Shown here: one piece after another, positions 34,001 to 40,362 of the stretch
Layout of the letters: the number at the start of each line of letters is the position of its first letter
How positions within the stretch are numbered: the stretch's first letter is position 1
From: Elusimicrobiota bacterium
GTDB lineage: Bacteria; Elusimicrobiota; Elusimicrobia; UBA1565; UBA9628
Direction of reading: 5' to 3'
NCBI GenBank assembly: GCA_016182905.1
Contig: JACPFR010000036.1
Location: 1-50,782 of the forward strand
DNA: 50,782 bases
Position numbers and translations under genes: made by a program
The notes under the pieces: model-generated
The model's database searches: none
Told to the model about the DNA's origin: nothing
Seen by the model: the letters and a program-made list of their open reading frames with translations, nothing else

Positions 34001-35021
34001 CGCGGTCGGGAGCTGGATCCACCTGATCGGCTCCTACGACGCCTCGGTCGGCAGCGCCACGCTCTACGTCAACGGCCGCCCCGCCTCGACCGTCCTGGCC
34101 GTGCCGGCGCGCACCGCGGCGAACCACGACATCACGATCGGCAACCGCCAGTCGGGCGCCACCGCCTACGACCGGGGCTTCCTCGGCGGCATCGACGCGG
34201 TGCGCGTCCAGAACCGCGCCCTGAGCGCGGCGGAGGCCTTAGCCGAGTTCGAGGGAAGCTACGTCTCCACCGTGACGCCTCCGTCCCCGAACAACGGGAT
34301 CCTCATCGGCCTCGCGCCCAACGCGTTCGGCGCGCCCGCCACGATCTCGGTCTCCGTGGACCCGCTCGCCCATCCGATCACGGTCACGGCCTCCGTCCTC
34401 AACGAGGGCCTCACGGTGATCCCCACCGGCTTCACCCTCGTCCCGAACAGCATCATCGAGATCGTGCCGATCGTGAGCGGGACGCCGTTCACGCAGACGC
34501 TCGGCTCTTCGGCGAGCGTCTCGATGCCCTACGCCGACGCGAACGGGGACAACATCATCGACGGCTCGAACCCGCCTCTCGCGGCCTCCGCGATCAAGGT
34601 CTACACCCTGAACACCACGGTCAACCGCTGGGAGCTGCTGCCGACCTACGTCGACCCCGCGACGCGGCGCGTCACCTTCTTCACGCCGCACTTCTCCGTG
34701 TTCGCGATGTTCGCTCCGCTGACCATCGGGACCGCCTTGGCGCAGGTCCGCGTCTACCCGGTCCCCTGGAAACCGGGCACGAACGGCCGCTTCGACGCCC
34801 CCGGCGTCACCTTCGACCGCCTGCCCGTGACCGGAGTCATCCGGATCCTGAGCCTCGCCGGCGAGCGCGTCCGCGAGTTCACCTTCGACGGCTCCTCCTC
34901 GGGCTCGGTCGTCTGGAACGGCGTCACCGACGGCGGCCAGCGCTGCGCCAGCGGGGTGTACTTCGCCCGGATCACCGGCGCCGGCGGAGAGTCGGTCGTC
35001 AAGTTCGCGATCGAGAGATGA
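31098..35021 (+). CDS. Large secreted LamG / fibronectin-III protein with FlgD-like C-terminal module
   Basis: 1307 residues. Signal peptide to about 33 (LIAAALAAAALVAPAASFA). A LamG/concanavalin-like domain at about 197-365 (YTLAAWVKPSAFNGRI, GSIDDVRLVNTTLTDDD), FnIII-like repeats about 545-820 (TTYYVRVQSVSGRSS, GTTYYARVRSVNGSQ), and a second LamG domain about 836-1055 (SIGQWHFDESTGTSAADSSG, MTVSAWVNPSTL). About 1070-1205 is a beta-rich region. The FlgD-Ig-like end (1215-1307) has RVYPVPWKPG and SGVYFARITGAGG, as seen in proteins secreted with PorV-like partners. Probably a surface or extracellular adhesin or carbohydrate binder. ATG 31098 starts the signal peptide; the open frame reaches 31062. 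The stop overlaps the PorV-like gene's ATG. Confidence 0.8.
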   Translation: MAPTSRNARGHLIAAALAAAALVAPAASFAVQPTLTPKVLQCDGSFAAGTVTSHPAPTVLVEAQSLDPGLKVGQRRLSVLPTSTLGLWRFDGNFTVTVSSCYTGGCNGGADSCKTWTYHYIDGNGSAALQTGQCTYRDTAGAACANTMTLYGLGSNQVPVPIGGAACLASTTTLPAASGSVAITPAGPLPGLAASGLSAQALQLNGSTLYGSTTNSANWDLPASYTLAAWVKPSAFNGRIVSQQGATGYWGIGVGATGGLRHFDSRDAVPGADLERGSGLTAAGTLAGWHLVHLVRRNGIDRRFYIDGVLVGTAVAASTNSFSTHPNNATLEIGRYGGGSEYFNGSIDDVRLVNTTLTDDDIMLEWTTQFHKYSSDAGVTFSTAAGTYAGSPVNGTTAVVTYSTAGASPAEPWTANGRWQFVGQSIDGEAAFGTSYGVTIDNLPPIAPSLAAVATSPNDITWNWSLPPRVCLPPGSTSVTYQLVDAVSGANLIPPGSMAHPTFTVGENVAGGSNQLVGRKLRVTDVWGSGLSVATSIYTLANPPLAASVVPSNVSTGSALISWNQNGNPSYTRYLVAISQDPTFATGVSTPATVASDLTGSSITIPILSIGTTYYVRVQSVSGRSSDGFGGTGSVFVSTSFTTLPGAPNLGGAPLSNTSILWTWTAVPGAQYYKLFDVAGSTLYTGGDLSFPQGGLTTNSQSTTRVEAVSANGGGQRATATAFTLANNPTAPTVNEAFASSITYSWNGGINPSYTFYEIAVTTDATYGIIVTTLTVNATTATATGLFPGTTYYARVRSVNGSQVYGTAYAVFAATRTIPDPAITSVLSPPSAYVPPGGSIGQWHFDESTGTSAADSSGFTNPAQLTCVTALCTSTPTFVSGPAGLGAAASFSGLAGSLARVPDAAQYAFTGSMTVSAWVNPSTLSQPNGAGIVVRGSATVENFALDVSSGLYRFIPKLNFIAASTKTVAVGSWIHLIGSYDASVGSATLYVNGRPASTVLAVPARTAANHDITIGNRQSGATAYDRGFLGGIDAVRVQNRALSAAEALAEFEGSYVSTVTPPSPNNGILIGLAPNAFGAPATISVSVDPLAHPITVTASVLNEGLTVIPTGFTLVPNSIIEIVPIVSGTPFTQTLGSSASVSMPYADANGDNIIDGSNPPLAASAIKVYTLNTTVNRWELLPTYVDPATRRVTFFTPHFSVFAMFAPLTIGTALAQVRVYPVPWKPGTNGRFDAPGVTFDRLPVTGVIRILSLAGERVREFTFDGSSSGSVVWNGVTDGGQRCASGVYFARITGAGGESVVKFAIER

Positions 35022-36004
35022 GACAACCGATCCTCGCCGTCCTGCTCCTCGCCGCGGCCCTCCCGGCCGCGGCGGCGGGCTTCGGCGCGACCCAGGCGGG
35101 TACCAGCGGGGCGCCGTTCCTCAAGCTCGGAGCGGACGCCCGCGCCGCGGGCATGGGCGGCGCCGTACGCGCCGCCGTCGACGACGCGACGGCGATCTAC
35201 TGGAACCCCGCCGGCCTCGCCGGCCTGCGCTACCGCCACGCGACGATGACCCACGGCGCCTCGTACCAGGGCACCTTTCAGGACTTCATCGCCTACGCCC
35301 AGCCCGTGGAATCGCCGTTCGGGCGCCAGACCGGGCGGGAACGCGACCTGCGGCCCGACCAGCTGGGCACGCTCGGCGTCGCCGTCCTCTATCAGAACTC
35401 CGGGAGCCTCTCCGAGATCGACAACACCGCGACGGCGACCGGAGACCGCTTCACGCCGCAGGACCTCGCGGTCTTCCTCGCCTGGGGCGCCACGGTCTCG
35501 CGCGGCCTCGACGTCGGCGTCGGCCTCAAGTACGTGACCTCGAAGATCCAGGGCACGGCCTCGACCGGCGCCGTCGACCTCGGCGCGCGCTGGCGCACCT
35601 GGCTGCCGGGGGAGTTCCCTTACGCCCTGTCCCTCAGCGCGCAGAACCTCGGAGGACAGCTCAAGTTCCGGGAGGCCGGCGACCCCTTGCCCATGCTCGT
35701 CACCGTCGGCCAGGCCCTGCGCGTCGTCAAAGGCCTCGTCGTCACCCTCGACCTCAACGCCCCGCGGGACCGCTCGCTCTACCCGAGCTTCGGCCTCGAG
35801 TGGCGCGTCCCGATGAAGCAGGGCCTCTCCGCCGCGCTCCGGGGCGGCTACGACGGCCGCCTCAAAAGCACGGATTCAGGAGGCCTGACGGGCGTCTCCT
35901 TCGGCGGCGGCCTCGGCGTCCAGCGCTTCGGCTTCGACTACGGCTGGTCGCCCGCCGGCGGCCTCGGCTCCACCCACAAGCTGTCCCTCTCCTACCGCTT
36001 CTGA
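35018..36004 (+). CDS. PorV/PorQ-family outer-membrane beta-barrel protein
   Basis: 328 residues: signal peptide MRQPILAVLLLAAALPAAAA, then the family opening GTSGAPFLKLGADARAAGMG and AIYWNPAGLAGL. The barrel ends in Phe (HKLSLSYRF). It shares a C-terminal pattern (GGYD..., GLTGVSFGGG, FDYGWSP) with the protein at 5957-6937, so the two are paralogues. The ATG overlaps the stop of the LamG protein gene, and the large secreted protein plus PorV-like partner is a recurring pair in FCB-type bacteria and Elusimicrobiota. It probably helps the secreted protein to the surface. No T9SS core gene is in the window. Confidence 0.82.
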   Translation: MRQPILAVLLLAAALPAAAAGFGATQAGTSGAPFLKLGADARAAGMGGAVRAAVDDATAIYWNPAGLAGLRYRHATMTHGASYQGTFQDFIAYAQPVESPFGRQTGRERDLRPDQLGTLGVAVLYQNSGSLSEIDNTATATGDRFTPQDLAVFLAWGATVSRGLDVGVGLKYVTSKIQGTASTGAVDLGARWRTWLPGEFPYALSLSAQNLGGQLKFREAGDPLPMLVTVGQALRVVKGLVVTLDLNAPRDRSLYPSFGLEWRVPMKQGLSAALRGGYDGRLKSTDSGGLTGVSFGGGLGVQRFGFDYGWSPAGGLGSTHKLSLSYRF

Positions 36005-36007
36005 CCG

Positions 36008-36027
36008 GGGACCCGGTGGGACCCGGT
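36008..36027 (+). repeat. Tandem 10-bp duplication GGGACCCGGT
   Basis: Two head-to-tail copies (36008-36017, 36018-36027). The second copy overlaps the first three bases (GGT) of the adjoining palindrome, as at 12621-12648. Confidence 0.8.
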
Positions 36028-36092
36028 GTCAGGCTCGCAAATTCCTTGAATTCTTGCGGCCCGGAATTCGACGAATTTGCGAGCCTGACACC
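36025..36092. repeat. 68-bp inverted repeat with GGTGTCAGGC tips
   Basis: 20-base outer arms are exact reverse complements (GGTGTCAGGC tips). The inner part is imperfect, with GAATTC on both sides of the centre. It starts 20 bases after the PorV-like gene's stop. The right tip supplies CTGACA, used as a candidate -35 of the aquaporin gene. Confidence 0.88.
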
Positions 36093-36113
36093 ACTTATGG
36101 GGAGATTTAGTAT
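36085..36113 (+). promoter_or_regulatory. Promoter CTGACA-17-TAGTAT, -35 inside the repeat tip
   Basis: CTGACA (36085-36090) lies in the right tip of the palindrome; 17-base spacer; TAGTAT (36108-36113); 11 bases to the ATG at 36125. Confidence 0.5.
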
Positions 36114-36124
36114 CCTCATCCGCG

Positions 36125-36808
36125 ATGGGTGGATTGAGGGCGTTCGCCGCCGAGCTGGCCGGGACCTTCGCGCTGACGCTCGCGGGGGCCGGGGCGCTCT
36201 GCCTCGACTACGCGACGGGGGGGAGGATCGGCCCCGTGGGCGTCGCGCTCGCCTACGCCGGCGGCGCCGTGACGGTCATGCACGCCTTCCCGTCGGCCGT
36301 CGGCCGCTTCAACCCCGCCATCGCCGTCGCCGAGCTGGCCATGCGCCGGGTGGACGCCCTGCGCGGCGTCTTCGCGCTCGGCGCCCAGCTGCTCGGCGCG
36401 ATGTGCGCGGGCCTGTTCCTCCGCGCGGTCCTCTCCGGCGGCCGGCCCGAGCTCCTGACCGAGCCGGCCTACCTCGGCTCCTGCCTTCCCGTCGGCATCG
36501 GCTACCGCGCCGCCACCCTCGTCGAGGCCGTCGCCACCTTCTTCCTCGCCCTGGCCGTCTTCGCCTCCGACCAGCCTCGCGCGCGCCGCGTCGGCCCGCT
36601 CGCGGTCGGGGCCGCCACCTTGTTCGGCTCGCTCGTCGCCGGCCCGCTCACCGGAGGCGCGATGAACCCGGCGCGAGCCTTCGGTCCCGCGCTGGCCGCC
36701 GGTTTCTGGTCCATGCATTACGTCTACTGGGTCGGCCCGCTCGCCGGAGCGGTCGTCGCCGCCTTCGCCGCCCCTTACCTGATACACGCTGAGGAGAACC
36801 GCCCATGA
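36125..36808 (+). CDS. MIP family channel (aquaporin)
   Basis: 227 residues with six hydrophobic helices and both NPA boxes: GRFNPAIAVAEL (around residue 61) and GGAMNPARAFGPAL (around 180), the second including the selectivity-filter Arg. The usual start ELAGTFALTLAGAGALC is present. It should pass water or small neutral solutes across the inner membrane; the filter is not clear enough to separate aquaporin from glycerol facilitator, though the short loops favour aquaporin. The stop overlaps the aminopeptidase start (ATGA). Confidence 0.87.
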   Translation: MGGLRAFAAELAGTFALTLAGAGALCLDYATGGRIGPVGVALAYAGGAVTVMHAFPSAVGRFNPAIAVAELAMRRVDALRGVFALGAQLLGAMCAGLFLRAVLSGGRPELLTEPAYLGSCLPVGIGYRAATLVEAVATFFLALAVFASDQPRARRVGPLAVGAATLFGSLVAGPLTGGAMNPARAFGPALAAGFWSMHYVYWVGPLAGAVVAAFAAPYLIHAEENRP

Positions 36809-38259
36809 ACGTCTCGCCCCTGCCGCTCAAAGCCCTCGAGTCCGACCACCGCGACCTGGCCGTCTTCGTCTACGAGGACGCCGGTCTGGCCGGCGCCAAG
36901 GTCCTTTCCAACGCCGCGAAGGTCGCGCTCAACGCCAAGCTGCACGAGGAGAGCTTCAAGGCCGGGGTCAAGGAGGTGTGCCGGATCGACCTCGACGTCC
37001 TGGGCAAGCACCGCCGCGTGTTCGCCGTCGGCCTGGGCAAGAAGAAGGGCTCGAACTCCGAGACTTTCCGCCGGGCGGCCGGATCGCTCCTCGGAGCGAT
37101 CCGCTCCAAGCGCGAGAAGATCGCGGTCCTCTGCTCCGAGCAGCCGCAGGCGATCGCCGAGGGCCTGCTGCTGGCCTCCTACAAGTTCGAGGAGTACAAG
37201 AAGGGCGACGCCGACAAGCTGACCTCCGCGACGATCGTCGTGCAGGACTCCGGCTCGCGCGTCGCGCTCGAGAAGGCCTGCGCCAAGGCGGCGACCTACG
37301 CGTCCGCCGTCTCCTTCGCGCGCGACCTCGTCAACCGGGGCCCCTCCGACAAGACGCCGCAGAGCGTCGCCGACCTCGCCTCGACCCTCGAGGGGGCCGG
37401 CGTGAGCGTCACCATCCTCGACAAGGTCGCCTGCGCCGACATGGGCATGGGCTCCTTCCTCGGCGTCGCGCGCGGCTCCGCGCAGCCGCCCGTCATGATC
37501 CACCTGGTCTACAAGCCCAAGGCCGCGACCAAGAAGCGCGTCGCCATCGTCGGCAAGGGCGTGATGTTCGACTCGGGCGGGCTGTCGCTGAAGCCGGCGC
37601 AGTCGATGGAGGACATGAAGTGCGACATGGCCGGCGCCGCCTCCGTCCTCGCCGTGTTCAAGGTCATCGCCGAGCTCAAGCCGAAGGTCGAGGTCCACGG
37701 CATCATCGGCGCGACCTACAACATGCCCGGGCCCGACGCCTACAAGCCCGGCGACGTGCTCAAGGCCATGAACGGCAAGACCATCGAGGTCTGGAACACC
37801 GACGCCGAGGGCCGGCTGGTCCTCGCCGACGCGCTGTGCCTCGCGGCGAAGCAGGAACCGCAGGCGATCGTCGACCTCGCGACGCTCACCGGCGCGGTCG
37901 TCATCGCGCTCGGCTCGAAGGTCGCGGGCATCATGGGAAATGATCCCAAGCTGATCGGCCAGGTGAAGGCCGCCGGCAAGCGCGCCGACGAGGCCTTCTG
38001 CGAGCTGCCGCTCGTCGAGGACTACAAGGAGAACATCAAGGGCAACATCGCCGAGCTCCTCAACATCTCCAAGGCGCGCGGCGAGGCCGGCTCCATCATC
38101 GGCGGCCTGTTCCTCCAGGAGTTCGTGGACGGCAAGCCGTGGGCCCACCTCGACATCGCCGGCACGGCCTTCACGGGCGGCGAGTCGGCGACCTACGCCC
38201 CGAAGGGCGCGACCGGCTCGCCGGTGCGCACCTTGCTCGAGTGGCTGGGGGCGCTGTGA
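36805..38259 (+). CDS. pepA: Leucyl aminopeptidase (M17)
   Basis: 484 residues with the M17 signature NTDAEGRLVLADAL (around residue 332) and the metal/active-site region GKGVMFDSGGLSLKPA with Lys and Asp (around 251), then MKCDMAGAASVLAVF. The N-terminal domain (1-160) is less conserved, as usual. A dimanganese or dizinc hexamer, it removes N-terminal residues from peptides in the cytoplasm and would process imported peptides. The ATG overlaps the aquaporin stop. Complete. Confidence 0.93.
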   Translation: MNVSPLPLKALESDHRDLAVFVYEDAGLAGAKVLSNAAKVALNAKLHEESFKAGVKEVCRIDLDVLGKHRRVFAVGLGKKKGSNSETFRRAAGSLLGAIRSKREKIAVLCSEQPQAIAEGLLLASYKFEEYKKGDADKLTSATIVVQDSGSRVALEKACAKAATYASAVSFARDLVNRGPSDKTPQSVADLASTLEGAGVSVTILDKVACADMGMGSFLGVARGSAQPPVMIHLVYKPKAATKKRVAIVGKGVMFDSGGLSLKPAQSMEDMKCDMAGAASVLAVFKVIAELKPKVEVHGIIGATYNMPGPDAYKPGDVLKAMNGKTIEVWNTDAEGRLVLADALCLAAKQEPQAIVDLATLTGAVVIALGSKVAGIMGNDPKLIGQVKAAGKRADEAFCELPLVEDYKENIKGNIAELLNISKARGEAGSIIGGLFLQEFVDGKPWAHLDIAGTAFTGGESATYAPKGATGSPVRTLLEWLGAL

Positions 38260-38277
38260 CCGAGCATAGCGCAGGAA

Positions 38278-38310
38278 ATGGTCGCGTCGATAGACCGGGG
38301 AAGCGACCAT
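38278..38310 (+). promoter_or_regulatory. Hairpin enclosing the ribosome binding site and start of folE
   Basis: ATGGTCGC (38278-38285) and GCGACCAT (38303-38310) are reverse complements. The right arm includes the first two bases of the folE ATG, and the 17-base loop holds GGGGAA, a candidate ribosome binding site. Confidence 0.45.
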
Positions 38311-38917
38311 GAGCCGGATCAAGTCCAAGGCGCCGCGCCTCGGCGCCGAGCCGGACATCGCTCGCATCGAAAGCCACTATAAAGAGATCCTCGCCGACCT
38401 CGGCGAGGATCCCAGGCGCGAGGGGCTGGCCAAGACCCCCAACCGCGTGGCCAAGGCGCTGCGCGAGCTGACGAGCGGCTACCGCGTGGACCTCGACGCC
38501 CTGATCAACGAGGCCCTGTTCACCGAGAGCTACGACGAGATGGTGATCGTGCGCGACATCGCGTTCTACTCGATGTGCGAGCATCACATGCTGCCTTTCT
38601 TCGGCCGGGCGCACGTGGCCTACCTGCCGAACAAGAGGATCATCGGGCTCTCGAAGATCCCGAAGATCGTCGAGGTCTTCGCGCGCCGCCTGCAGGTGCA
38701 GGAGCGCCTGACGACGGACGTCGCGTACACGCTCGCCGACAAGCTCAAGCCGATCGGCGTCGGCGTCATCATGGAGGCGCGACACCTCTGCATGGAGATG
38801 CGCGGCGCGGAGAGCCACCACTCGCCGACGACGACCTCGTGCATGCTCGGCGTGTTCAAGAAGGACGCGCGCACCCGCAAGGAGTTCCTCGAGCTCGTGA
38901 AGTCGCGCCCCGTCTAG
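38309..38917 (+). CDS. folE: GTP cyclohydrolase I (FolE1)
   Basis: 202 residues, normal for type I GTP cyclohydrolase, which makes dihydroneopterin triphosphate for folate (or other pterins and deazapurines). The zinc site is [10 protein letters not shown] (C, H) and HLCMEMRG (second Cys). [32 protein letters not shown] and [10 protein letters not shown] are family marks. It is complete. The start may be occluded by a hairpin that includes the ATG. It is followed by two perfect 22-bp palindromes and a terminator. Confidence 0.93.
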   Translation: MSRIKSKAPRLGAEPDIARIESHYKEILADLGEDPRREGLAKTPNRVAKALRELTSGYRVDLDALINEALFTESYDEMVIVRDIAFYSMCEHHMLPFFGRAHVAYLPNKRIIGLSKIPKIVEVFARRLQVQERLTTDVAYTLADKLKPIGVGVIMEARHLCMEMRGAESHHSPTTTSCMLGVFKKDARTRKEFLELVKSRPV

Positions 38918-38920
38918 CCC

Positions 38921-38942
38921 GGACTCGCACCGGTGCGAGTCC
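38921..38942. repeat. 22-bp perfect palindrome, GGACT tips (copy 1)
   Basis: Begins four bases after the folE stop; tips GGACT/AGTCC, centre CACCGGTG. Confidence 0.85.
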
Positions 38943-38956
38943 GCGGATCTTCACGC

Positions 38957-38978
38957 GGACTGTTTCCGGAAACAGTCC
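38957..38978. repeat. 22-bp perfect palindrome, GGACT tips (copy 2)
   Basis: Same length and same GGACT/AGTCC tips as 38921-38942, but a different core (TTTCCGGAAA). The two are 14 bases apart. Confidence 0.85.
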
Positions 38979-38987
38979 CTCAAAAAG

Positions 38988-39027
38988 AAGAAGCCCCGAC
39001 TCGCGAGAGCCGGGGCTTCTTTTCTTT
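38988..39027. terminator. Bidirectional intrinsic terminator
   Basis: 11-bp stem AAGAAGCCCCG / CGGGGCTTCTT with a 12-base loop, followed by TTTTCTTT. On the other strand the A-rich left flank gives a U-run, so it can also end the minus-strand CDGSH gene, whose stop is at 39039. Confidence 0.8.
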
Positions 39028-39038
39028 ACGGCGTATTC

Positions 39039-39284
39039 TTAAGGCAGCGGCGGCAAGGTCCGGTGGGTCCCGTCGCAGAACGGCTTGTTCTTCGACTGGC
39101 GGCAGCCGCACCAGGCCACCTTCTTGGCCTCGGTGAGCTCCACGACGATGGGGGACTTCCCGGTGTTCTTGCGCGCGTGGGAGCCGTCGCAATAGGGCTG
39201 CTTCTCCGACTCGCCGCACGCGCACCAGGCCTTTCGGCCCGGCTGCTCCTCGCACACGTACGGCTTGTTCCGGATGCCGGACAC
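39039..39284 (-). CDS. Double CDGSH iron-sulfur domain protein
   Basis: 81 residues carrying two CDGSH motifs, each with the three-Cys-one-His ligand set of a redox-active [2Fe-2S] cluster: C21, C23, C32, H36 (CACGESEKQPYCDGSH) and C59, C61, C70, H74 (CGCRQSKNKPFCDGTH). This tandem form is common in bacteria and lies in the cytoplasm; the partner is unknown. GTG 39284 lies two bases after the upstream stop. The open frame extends further only in the wrong frame of the membrane-protein gene. Cotranscribed with the PuuD-like gene. Confidence 0.87.
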   Translation of the reverse strand: MSGIRNKPYVCEEQPGRKAWCACGESEKQPYCDGSHARKNTGKSPIVVELTEAKKVAWCGCRQSKNKPFCDGTHRTLPPLP

Positions 39285-39286
39285 GC

Positions 39287-39895
39287 TCAGACCGTCTGCC
39301 CGACGAAGGTCGAGTGCACGTACGCGGCCTTGATCATCGCCAGGCCGAGCAGCGCCGCGGTCAGCAGCGCCCCGTAGCTGAAGGGCATGCCCGCGTGGCC
39401 GGCGCCGAGCATGCCGACGAGCATCGGGGCCGACAGGTAGGTGTTGATGCGCGACGCCAGCGCCGCGCGGGTGCGCAGGGCGGGAGCCGCGTCGCCGGCC
39501 GTGCCGCCGAGGAGCTTCTTCTGCGCGGGCCAGATGACGAACCAGACGTTGAACCACATGATGGAGCCGAACGTCATGCCCCACATGATCCAGCGCGCGC
39601 GGTCGGTCAGGCCCTCGGCGCCCTTGAAGATCAGGTTCGCGCCCCAGCCGAGGTCGGGGGTGTACATGAAGATCTGGGCGAACAGGACCAGGCCCGACAG
39701 GAAGGTGACCATCGCGCCCCAGCGGAACCACCACAGCGCCCGCGGCATCAGGTGGGGGTTGACGAGCTTCTTGGTCGGGTCGTCCATCTTGCCCTGGAGC
39801 TGAAGGTTGACGAAGTTGAAGAAATAGAGATGACCGATCCAGACGATTCCCATGAACACGTGCAGCCAGCGGAACCCGAACTCGAGCTTGCTCAT
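39287..39895 (-). CDS. Urate hydroxylase PuuD-like membrane domain protein
   Basis: 202 residues with about five hydrophobic helices. MSKLEFGFRWLHVFMGIVWI, then PRALWWFRWGAMVTFLSGLV and WGMTFGSIMWFNVWFVIWPA, are typical of the membrane domain of PuuD (urate oxidase N-terminal family). The cytochrome c domain that follows in full-length PuuD is absent, and the gene ends here, so this is the stand-alone form. Conserved His residues in helices (H12 in RWLHVF, H20s) suggest haem or quinone contact. Urate oxidation is not established for this short form. AGGAGG precedes the ATG. Confidence 0.7.
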   Translation of the reverse strand: MSKLEFGFRWLHVFMGIVWIGHLYFFNFVNLQLQGKMDDPTKKLVNPHLMPRALWWFRWGAMVTFLSGLVLFAQIFMYTPDLGWGANLIFKGAEGLTDRARWIMWGMTFGSIMWFNVWFVIWPAQKKLLGGTAGDAAPALRTRAALASRINTYLSAPMLVGMLGAGHAGMPFSYGALLTAALLGLAMIKAAYVHSTFVGQTV

Positions 39896-39978
39896 CGCGC
39901 CTCCTGACGAATATTGAATCCTGACCAAATATATCGGATTTGTCCCGGCGGCGTCAATCGCCGACGGGTGACGCTCGC

Positions 39979-40007
39979 TTGACGCTCCCGGCCGCATCTG
40001 TTAAACT
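39979..40007 (+). promoter_or_regulatory. Promoter TTGACG-17-TAAACT for the metal-efflux cluster
   Basis: TTGACG (39979-39984), 17-base spacer, TAAACT (40002-40007), eight bases to the ATG at 40016. Confidence 0.65.
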
Positions 40008-40015
40008 GCCGCCCG

Positions 40016-40273
40016 ATGAGACGCTGGATCTTTCAGGGGCTGGTGTTCGCGGTTCTGGGCCTGTTCGCGTTCGATTGCGCCCAGGAAGTCGCGGGCCTCT
40101 GCGACACCACCGAGGCCTGCCAGGCCTGCTTCTGCGGCCCGCACCTCGCCCCGCAGGGGGTCGCCGAGATCGCGATCGCCCCCGTTCCGGCGAAGTACGC
40201 CTCGTACGAACGCTCCGCGTACGCCTACCTGCCGCCTTCCTCGATCTTCCGCCCGCCCCGCCTCGCGGCCTGA
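40016..40273 (+). CDS. Small secreted Cys-rich protein preceding RND metal-efflux genes
   Basis: 85 residues: a hydrophobic N-terminus (WIFQGLVFAVLGLFAFDCAQ) and then a cluster of four Cys in LCDTTEACQACFCGPHLAPQ, followed by a Pro/Tyr-rich tail. The first Cys at FDCAQ could serve as a lipobox. No family recognised. Small Cys- or His-bearing proteins often precede HME-RND metal pumps and may act as metal sensors or carriers; that role is inferred from position. It has its own promoter and is 90 bp upstream of the TolC-family gene, with nothing else coding in between. Confidence 0.6.
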   Translation: MRRWIFQGLVFAVLGLFAFDCAQEVAGLCDTTEACQACFCGPHLAPQGVAEIAIAPVPAKYASYERSAYAYLPPSSIFRPPRLAA

Positions 40274-40362
40274 CCGCCGCGCCCCGACGCCGCCGTCCCT
40301 GACGCATTCTCCATTCTTGCCGGTTGTTTTCCGGCAGGGCGACCCGCATCAACCGAGGCTCC

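Noticed and set aside
31220-36004. 1594-residue frame ending in the PorV-like protein
   Set aside because: Only the last 328 residues are real; the rest is the shifted frame of the LamG gene. It would otherwise look like a giant fusion protein.
40274-40362. Hidden membrane fusion protein fragment between the Cys-rich gene and the TolC gene
   Set aside because: Only 89 bases; no frame resembles a CusB/CzcB remnant.
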